Notes under the pieces: generated by a model
What the model was told of the DNA's origin: nothing
Seen by the model: only the letters and a program-made list of their open reading frames with translations
Databases searched by the model: none
From: Exophiala sp. HKRS030
Taxonomy: Eukaryota; Ascomycota; Eurotiomycetes; Chaetothyriales; Herpotrichiellaceae
Assembly (NCBI GenBank): GCA_023897205.1
Contig: JAHWDD010000013.1
Span: 1 to 64,000 of the forward strand
Direction of reading: 5' to 3'
DNA length: 64,000 bases
Made by a program: the position numbers and the translations under genes
Shown here: in pieces, positions 56,742 to 64,000 of the stretch
Numbering within the stretch: position 1 is the stretch's first letter
How the letters are laid out: each line of letters opens with the position of its first letter

Positions 56742-57689
56742 GTCTACTTGCCTAAGTCTTATGTTCCGCTCGATGGTCAACATGGTAGCAGGCATGACTA
56801 AGGTATCAACTCATAGCGCCAATCCCAGCGGATTGCCGGTTCCAGAAACATTTACTCCTTTGGCCCTCCACCAATCGTCGCGACTACCTGATATCACGCC
56901 GAGAACCATTCCGGCGATATGCTCCATGGCTCTGAGCAAAGAGTACTCTTCGAGCGCCCATGCCGAGCAGTATCTATTTTCTCGTACTAGATAGGCGTCA
57001 TCTCAATCCGACCATATCACCCCTCACGGGCAGTATGAGATGGGTTACTCTGACTTGATTTGAGCTTCAGGACAACATCTGATGCATAGAACATGAGCCT
57101 TTCTTGGTTTCCCATACCCATCGAGGCTTAGCAACATTATTCTCCTTCCTATCACTTACTGATCTCCAAATGTTACCTGGAGTGATATTTGTCTTGAATG
57201 TATGCTGGCTAATCTGCTCTGGAACTATGTACGGATATGCCACATTCAACCCAAAAAGTTCCGAGATGTCGTGTATGACAAATAGCAACAGACCTGCTGC
57301 AATACCCTCCAGCCAAACCAATACCAGAGTTGTCACTTTTGCACGTACGTTGGTCAGAAGATGTTGTGATCGACCGTAACTTGCGATATGTTCCTGTTCC
57401 TGTATTTTGCCCAGCAGAGATAAGAATTACGCCCATTATTGGCTGATGGTGTTACCGCTCAAACTCCGGTGAGTAACTTATCACTCGGTCTCCTACTACG
57501 TAACCCGTGTTCGCGCACCACAGCATCGGTAGGCCTGCTCGCTTTTCCATTTCAGATGAGTTTCCGAACCTCGCGTACTCTCTGCTGTGCAAAGTGTTTT
57601 ATTCTTCCTTATGCCGTTCTACATGTGATAGCTCACTTCGAGTCATGAATTTTCGCAATCTGCAGGATGGCATGCCACTCTTCAGAACA
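56742..57689. other. Intergenic with a membrane-protein-like antisense relic
   Basis: On the minus strand, 57336-57230 reads as one strongly hydrophobic segment (LVLVWLEGIAAGLLLFVIHD). Further on, around 56940-56780, comes AGMVLGVISGSRDDWW. The pieces are in different frames with stops between them, so this is at best a relic or a gene with unresolved introns. No family was recognised. Confidence 0.4.
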
Positions 57690-59177
57690 CCTGCGCCGAT
57701 CAGTTGAAGAGGGCATCAGTGGCCTGTCGGCGGTACGTACTTATCCCCACGCAGAGTAAACATGATAATGCGTACGGAATAGCAGCATACAACTAAACTC
57801 CTCCAACTAATTTTTTCAATAAACAGATGTCGCAGGCTTCGTATCAAATGCTCCCACAAAAAGGCGCAGCCGCCATGCCGGAGCTGTTTAGATGCAGGGA
57901 CTGCGGAATCGAATGAATGGTTAGTTGAGCGGCCCTGTAGTATTGGGACTGCTCGTGGTGTTCACTTACTCTTACATACTCGATCCAGCTCATTCCCTGT
58001 TCGTGGAGCCACCGACTACGATAGACAGGTTCGGTCCATGGCCCCGTTCAGCACCCAGCGTCACGGATCGTGAGTGAGGGCCTCATTGACAGATAGCTTA
58101 GGACCGATGACGACGACCCGTCAATGCATCTGGTATCGGGTGAGAACCCACCTAGACTACTGTAATCTCATCAGTGTAGAGCGAGCAGAACAATCCGAGG
58201 CGGTCCAGAAACTCAGAACTTACGCAAAGGTTTGCAGGCTGCCGATCGACACCGCGACTTCTGGACAAATGTCTCCAAACGGATTGTTCGTTACTGCTGA
58301 TGCTAATCGGGACCTGTGTCTATCGTCAGAAGCAGGCACAGAAAACCGCCTAGTTATTAATGAGCTACAGACATCGGCGGTGGCGCTGGACATTATCCCT
58401 CCTCTTCAAGAAGTGCTTGACGGGTGTAGGACTTTCATTTTATCTTATTACCAACTGGGTGCGATAGAACCAAGTCTCTCAATTGTAAGGGGGCTTGAAG
58501 TTGACTCGCTCGCATTAGGGTTCTTTTCAAAAGCGGTCTTCCTCGAGAAGATGTCCCAGCAACCCAAACAGTCGGACCTTTTTCTTATCAACAGTCTCCT
58601 CAGCGTCACCGCTCGGTTCACCCCTTCGCTACGAAATAGGTACGAAGGTGGTCGCAAGGCAACTGAAATCTTCACGGAGAGAGCTACAGCCTGGAGCCTA
58701 AAAGCCCTTCACCAACCAACCGTTGAGCACACCCAGGCTTTTTTTCTGCTGGGATTGGCCGAGTGGGGGAGTAACGACAGGAACCTCAGTTGTGTCAGTA
58801 GCTATCTTTTTAATACTTGTTGAGTTCCTGGTGGAGCTGACATTATCGACCAGATGCGCATGGGAATAGCCGTCCGAAGTGAGTGTTAACTATTTTCTGC
58901 TCTTTCTTTATCAAGGGCCACTGGCGTCGGCGTTGAAGACTTTTCAAGGTGAGAAACTAATTTTATGTTTCTGATAGTGGCGAGCATTCTCGGTCTCCAT
59001 AAAGAACAGACCTACAGCCTCTCCTCCACTGCTGCCGCCACTGAAATTTTAGATTCAGAAGTGGCCCGACGGACGTTCTGGGTGCCATCTAGCTCCATAA
59101 AAACATACGCTTCACACAGGTGTGCCTCTCAAGGGCGAACTCTGTCATACCCAGGTGGGAGCTCATATGGAACATGA
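57690..59177 (+). pseudogene. Zn2Cys6 transcription factor, truncated
   Basis: A zinc-cluster gene with an intact DNA-binding part but no 3' half. Exon ends seen: 57732, 57827-57919, from 57989, 58793, 58854-58878 and from 58978. After splicing the cluster reads ACRRC, RRLRIKC, SHKKAQPPC, RSC, then a last cysteine 9 residues on (SNEC-SFPVRGATDYDRQ). The middle-homology region follows: QAFFLLGLAEWGSNDR, MRMGIAVRMASILGLHKEQ, and EVARRTFW. Immediately after TFW similarity ends, and the frame stops at 59177. No in-frame ATG was found for the first exon. The break coincides with the 3' end of the homogentisate dioxygenase gene on the other strand, which suggests a rearrangement junction. Confidence 0.7.
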
Positions 59178-61279
59178 AGCCTGCGTAGAGAATAATTGTT
59201 AAGTGGTTCTTCACAGATCGGACGAGAGTATCAAAGCGAATGTCACGAGACAAAAACTTGAGCTTCTGGAGGACTCATCGGCAAACGAGGGCAGGACTTG
59301 ATACTTACTCAGAGCACCGTCTCCTAGCATGGCTGGTTCCAGGTCTATGAAAGCATTCTTCTTCCAAGCCTCATACGTTTCTGTCACAAAGCTAGGAGTC
59401 AACACCTCTGTACCGGCACGAACTTACGAGGGATCAAGGAAAATAAGAGAAACTCACCTCCGTGGGGAACATAGGCGTTATCACAAGTCAAGCCTCCGGG
59501 TTCAAGAGTCTTAGCACTTCCCCCATACACACCGTAAATCATGCCCATGACTTCGGCAGTCATGGTGCGATGGTAATACTGCATCGCCAATCCGTATGTT
59601 AGCAATCCATATTTGTTTGCTTGTGAAGACTCCCAAGCATGCAAGGTGTCACCCGGATAGTTCTTACCGGTGGTCTCCAGCTGTTGAGCGAGTTCACCCA
59701 TTTCGGTGTAAAAGCACAGAAATCTGTGATGGACACCCCCGGGATCTTGGACTTGGCGGTCAAGATGGTATACGCACTGGGGTCGAGCTGATCCTTTGAA
59801 GACGTCAAGGCCAGAAGGTTTCCGATCTTGTACTTGTAAGGGACATAGCTGCGACTTATTGGTTTCAGGTTGATACAACAAAGACGTGCCTGGTGAGGGC
59901 AATAGGACGTTACCAAGAACATACTTTCCATGCCAGCCGACCACGTCAAACGGCGTATGTGGCTGCTCGTAGCTGTATAACTTGCCCACGACCTTGACAA
60001 TAACTTTGTGCTTGTCAGTTTGTCAGATTTCTTACTCGGCCCCATTCTTGCACACACCTTCCCATGTCATGGTCTCTAGATCATAACTGGCAACAGGAGC
60101 TTCAAAGTCTTGAGGCAGGGCTAGGCCGTTGGATCCGATAGGCCCTAGATCAGGAAGTTCAAAATGACTCCCAAATATTTCTTGAATATCTGCACCTGAT
60201 CAGCTACCAATTTCCATATAGTAAACAGTTCCAATGCTAATTACACCCTCTAGAAGGTCCGTCTGGCAGAGCTACTTTGAACCGCAGGCCGGCAGGAATA
60301 ACGACAAGTTCTCCAGGTATGACCATCAGCCTGTAAGAGGAGATCAAGTCAGGAAAATACTATTATTGTACTCAAAGCAAAGCCACAGAGCACTTCTCTC
60401 ACCTTCCCAGCTCGGCCTGGATGTCTAAGCGCCCTTGTTGTGGGACTACCAAATAGTCGCCATCATGATTCACAAAAGCCTCCTCGTCCATAGACACATT
60501 GGCCGCATACTGGTGAACAGCGACACCCTCTTTTTGGGTAGGATCACCATGACCGACAATGGTCTTCATTCCTTGCCAAAAGTTCGTTGGCTCCATTTCT
60601 GAGGGTGTCGCGAGCGGGCCCCATTCTTTGCTGCAAAGAACAAACGAGTTTTTGGGATTCTTGGATGAGAAGACCGCAGAAATCTTGATTTACCCGTCAG
60701 AATAATGTCTCTTACACGCGTTCTGGTCGGCGTATTCGGTCTCTGATCACGCAGCCTGTAACCTACATCATGATTGTATTCTAAAGGGTTGATAGGCTTA
60801 TGAGCGCATGACGGTCGAATTCGATGCATCCACCTACACCCAAACATGGCCATGTCAGCGAAGGAGTCTTGTGCATGCGACCAGGGAGGTGCGACACAAC
60901 TTACACATTAAGCATGCTTTCCCGGGATGTGACAAAGCTGGTCCCGTTGAGCTGAACGCGTCAGATCTGCCAATAGTAGAAACCTTACCGCTTACCTGTT
61001 CAATATACAAGTCATATTTAGCACGCTGAGGGAGGTTTCGGCCGTCATAAGGTATAGTGTCTGGTCTGCCAACACGATCGTGCTTGTCAGTATGATCTGA
61101 CCCAAGACCCATTACAGATCCGAAGACAGTCCTTACACGGCTTCAGACACAAATCCGTTTCCAAATCCAACTTGGTAGCGGTATGGATCTTCCTGGGCGG
61201 GAGCTCGAGTGTATCCTGTCGTTGCTGAAAACGACTCCGCAAGAAGCTGTGACGAGGCTGTCAAAGCTGCGGGCGACAT
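59089..61279 (-). CDS. hmgA: Homogentisate 1,2-dioxygenase
   Basis: A non-heme iron enzyme that opens the ring of homogentisate in phenylalanine/tyrosine breakdown. Twelve exons on the minus strand: 61279-61137, 61065-60996, 60951-60905, 60833-60767, 60683-60403, 60330-60245, 60189-60058, 60003-59925, 59848-59668, 59578-59458, 59407-59309 and 59180-59089. All phases close at 465 aa, the family's usual size. Visible: [97 protein letters not shown], the iron ligands in YYHRTMTAE (His and Glu six apart) and VPHGE (His), and the end GALSFMFHMSS. It is divergent from the FAD monooxygenase. The symbol is by family; a paralogue role is possible. Confidence 0.93.
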
Positions 61280-61992
61280 GGTTCTGGCGGCGTAGCACAG
61301 GAAGGGGGATGAAACGAGATGAAAGAGCCAAATTGGTCTGAGCTGAAAATGAACCAGTAAGTAGGAAAGTCAATAGTGATTTCACGTACAGAGCGTCATG
61401 TAAAACATATCGCATGCTGAACCCAGGCATCATGACTGGGGTACTCAATTCTCTGTACCAGGCTCTCAATTGTGGAAGCGGGCTAAGTATCGTCCAATCA
61501 TGTCAACGGGCAAACGGGACGACTAATCGAGAAGATTGTGAATGTTATCCGTCCTGCCTGCCCGCCGGCAAAATAGCTCTGCCGGTCGATGCAGCTTTAT
61601 CGTCGAATCGATACTCGAGGACTGAGGGTAGACAGTGCCTCAAGGGTGACTGATAATGTATGACTGATGACATACCTAGTGTGGATGTTGCATATGCAGC
61701 ACCGATACCATTATCGAGGGCTGTACGAAGGACCGATACGAAGTACTCTGATTTATCTTTACTGTCAAGGAGCTTTGCATGAAGCTACTACTTTCTGGTG
61801 GCTCATGGGTGTATACATCATACTTTCGTACATCGCACCTGCTGACCAAGTCCAGAGAAGGAGACAATAATAGCTGGCCATTCTGTGGTTCAGATCCTAT
61901 CACATAGGGGCACTGTCAATAACACATAGTTATTGTTGTTTTTGGCATGGACTGATCGATAACTTGTTTGTGCATTGAACTTGAAATTTACG
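61280..61992. promoter_or_regulatory. Divergent promoter of dioxygenase and monooxygenase
   Basis: A 713-bp interval between the start codons of homogentisate dioxygenase (minus) and the FAD monooxygenase (plus). Small frames in it have no recognisable content. The head-to-head layout suggests joint regulation. Confidence 0.5.
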
Positions 61993-63584
61993 ATGGTGGC
62001 CGTGCGTGAAGCAGCAAAACTCAAGGTTGGGCTTCTCATTTGTTATGTATCATGTGCATCTTCTTTGTCGATGTCAGCCTGACCAGCATAGATTATCGTC
62101 GTCGGCGCCGGCATAGGGGGTCTCGGGGCCGCAATTTCCTTGTTACTCGCAGGGCACCATGTACAGGTCCTCGAAGGTGCGAAAGAGCTCGGGGAGGTTG
62201 GCGCCGGCATTCAGATCCTCCCGAACGGTGCGCGAGTGCTTCGATCTTGGGGCATGGAAGATACCTTACAGATGAACGCGATGGAGCCTCGCATGTCGAA
62301 CATGAGGAACTGGAAGGGAGACCTCCTCACATCTTGGGACTATCTTGTTGCAGCGAAAACCTATAGCGCCCCATTCTGGGACTTCCACCGCGCGGATCTT
62401 CATCGCGCCCTGGTGGACCGTGCTCTCGAATTGGGCGGTGATATTGTCTGCAACATGACCGTAGCTGACGTCTTGTGCGATACACCCTCAGGCCATGCAA
62501 CGGTCGTGACCAGAGGAGGTAAAACTCACACGGCGGACCTGGTCGTAGGAGCAGACGGTGTGCACAACACCTTGAGGGCTGTTTTGAGCGGGCGCGACGA
62601 ACCGCCCACGCCTACGGGAGACCTTACCTACCGCTTACTCCTGGATGCCTCAGTCATGCTATCGGATCCCGAGTTGGCAGAATTTGTCGACGATCCCCAA
62701 GTCAACTCTTGGATAGGGCCGGATGCCCATATTGGTGAGAACCTCATTATTCAATCCCAATCCAAACCCTCATACGTGCGCACACATCCTCAGCGGAGTC
62801 ATGCCAATATCACCGACTCGTATCGCTCTCTAGTTAATTATATTCTCCGACAAGGAAGTCTCTTTAACATGGTTCTATGTATGCCGGATGACATTCCAGA
62901 CAAGGTGCGCGTGGCACATGGAAATATTGAGGAGCTTAAGCACTTTTACAAGGACTGGGATCCTCGGTTGGTAGTCTCCTCTCTATAGTCATAAATCGCT
63001 CGAATCTGACCTCTGCTAGTATTGTCAAACTCATCAACATCTCCAAGGCTGCCAACAAGTGGAAGCTATGCATCCGGGAAGAGCTTGATCACTGGTACCA
63101 CCCTTCTGGGACCTTAGTGCTGCTTGGGGATGCCGTACACGCTACTCTCCCGTACCTATCTTCGGGAGCTGGCATGACGCTGGAAGACGCTGGCGCCCTT
63201 GGCGAGTGTCTATCCAGGATCAAGTCCAAATCCGGTGCCGAGATACAACACGCCCTCGCCGTATTCCAGGAGTGTCGCAAACGGCGCACTGAGCGCACCG
63301 TCAAACGCAGTTCGCTACAACAACACCTGCCCCACCTGCCTGACGGCCCAGAGCAGGAGCAGCGTGATGTCTTGTTGAGAATACCTGGGCCTGTCCGTGG
63401 AGAAGCATTTGTCTGGAGGGATCCGGACATCGAGCCTTGGCTACTAGGCAATGATCACGTTAAAGATGTAAGTACTCCTAGGCGAACTCTCTCAAGGCTT
63501 GCCTAGACTTTTGCTCACGTAAGTTTCGTACTCGGTATCTAGGTGTTGGACAACTGGGGCTCAGCTTCTCAAGCTAGAATATAA
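61993..63584 (+). CDS. FAD-dependent aromatic monooxygenase (salicylate hydroxylase-like)
   Basis: A group A flavoprotein hydroxylase acting on aromatic acids with NAD(P)H. Exon 1 is 61993-62025; intron 62026-62091; exon 2 starts at 62092. Seen: the FAD dinucleotide motif GAGIGG (residues 16-21), VGAGIQILPNGARVL, FHRADLHRALV, the DG motif ADLVVGADGVHNTLR, and after a second intron the ribityl-binding GDAVHATLPYLSSGAGMTLEDA. The second intron lies somewhere in 62957-63053; its exact ends are unclear because no canonical pair gives a fully satisfying frame, so a small frameshift there is possible. The C-terminal end is either 63506 or, with a 67-nt-class intron after HVKD, 63584. Substrate may be salicylate, anthranilate, a hydroxybenzoate or a nicotinate derivative. 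Confidence 0.85.
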
Positions 63585-64000
63585 CTTGCCGCATTGGGCA
63601 CTCTACCAGCCATGTCTCATGACGCTTCAGGGCCACTCAAAGGTCAAATGAGTGTGGTAAGAGAGATAGAACGAGAGCCAGATAGTGTGAAAGGTTTGGA
63701 ACCACTGGTAATTTCTGATGTCGGAGCCCTGGTTCTTCGATAACATCTAGTCACAATCTACGAGAACGCTTCAACGATAATCCTCTGCACTTGTCTCTAC
63801 CCCTTCAATTCCTTTTTAACATGTAACACATTACTTCGATATTCATCAGTCTCGTAGTGGGCAAATTTACGTCTGTGCCTGAGTGATCGCGGCAGGTGTT
63901 CCCTTTTCGGGCAGACCCAGCCACATACCTCAACATGTTACCCTCGAGTTCTTCGGCCCCCTTGAGCACAGACTCTTGGTCTAGCACCCGTATGTTCTAG
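63585..64000. other. Intergenic, window end
   Basis: No gene or repeat is visible. A short antisense frame at 63805-63987 could be the edge of a gene lying outside the window, but it has no recognisable content. Confidence 0.4.

Noticed and set aside
57733..57826. Loss of the sixth zinc-cluster cysteine in the truncated regulator
   Set aside because: A further intron (57920-57988) restores a cysteine codon across the junction, so the cluster is complete.

Overview
This window is a chromosome end of a filamentous ascomycete. It starts with 14 perfect CCCTAA telomere units, so the telomere is at the left. The right part holds fungal gene families with many short GT-AG introns: four Zn2Cys6 regulators, FTR1/FET3 iron uptake, an ABCG half-transporter and a homogentisate dioxygenase with 12 exons. 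The AT-rich, stop-riddled left part carries transition-type decay like that left by repeat-induced point mutation (RIP). The family set suggests Eurotiales (Aspergillus or Penicillium type); that placement is inference.

Layout. 1-90: telomere. 91-6543: extremely AT-rich DNA with no open reading frame and no identified ancestor. 6544-14141: a full-length but dead Ty3/gypsy element. It has 413-bp LTRs and remnants of a gag zinc knuckle, reverse transcriptase, RNase H, integrase and a C-terminal chromodomain, which makes it a chromovirus. Its catalytic YLDD box now reads YLNN. Base composition becomes normal exactly at its right edge. 14142-16500: decayed sequence with an adenylation-domain relic. 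16500-36500: a nutrient-uptake region. It has a ferric reductase, a histidine acid phosphatase split by one stop codon, a hAT-like miniature element, an ABCG transporter, a divergent DUF1275 / YeeE-YedE (sulfur transport family) pair, and the divergent iron permease FTR1 / multicopper ferroxidase FET3 pair with a consensus GATA-type site between them. 37700-47350: a Dal5-type permease divergent from an adenine/adenosine deaminase, then kynureninase, a broken P450 and a cyclase-family enzyme. 47800-59200: a broken beta-lactamase-like protein and four Zn2Cys6 regulators (three intact, one truncated). 59089-63584: homogentisate 1,2-dioxygenase divergent from a salicylate-hydroxylase-like FAD monooxygenase.

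How the genes fit together. Ferric reductase, FTR1 and FET3 are the three parts of high-affinity reductive iron uptake, all within 37 kb of the telomere. Kynureninase, the cyclase-family enzyme, homogentisate dioxygenase and the FAD monooxygenase suggest an aromatic or tryptophan breakdown island with local regulators. Several genes carry a single inactivating lesion (phosphatase, beta-lactamase-like, P450, one regulator), so the gene set is in turnover. I found no tRNA, rRNA or CRISPR. Intron positions were worked out by hand from splice consensus, frame closure and family similarity.
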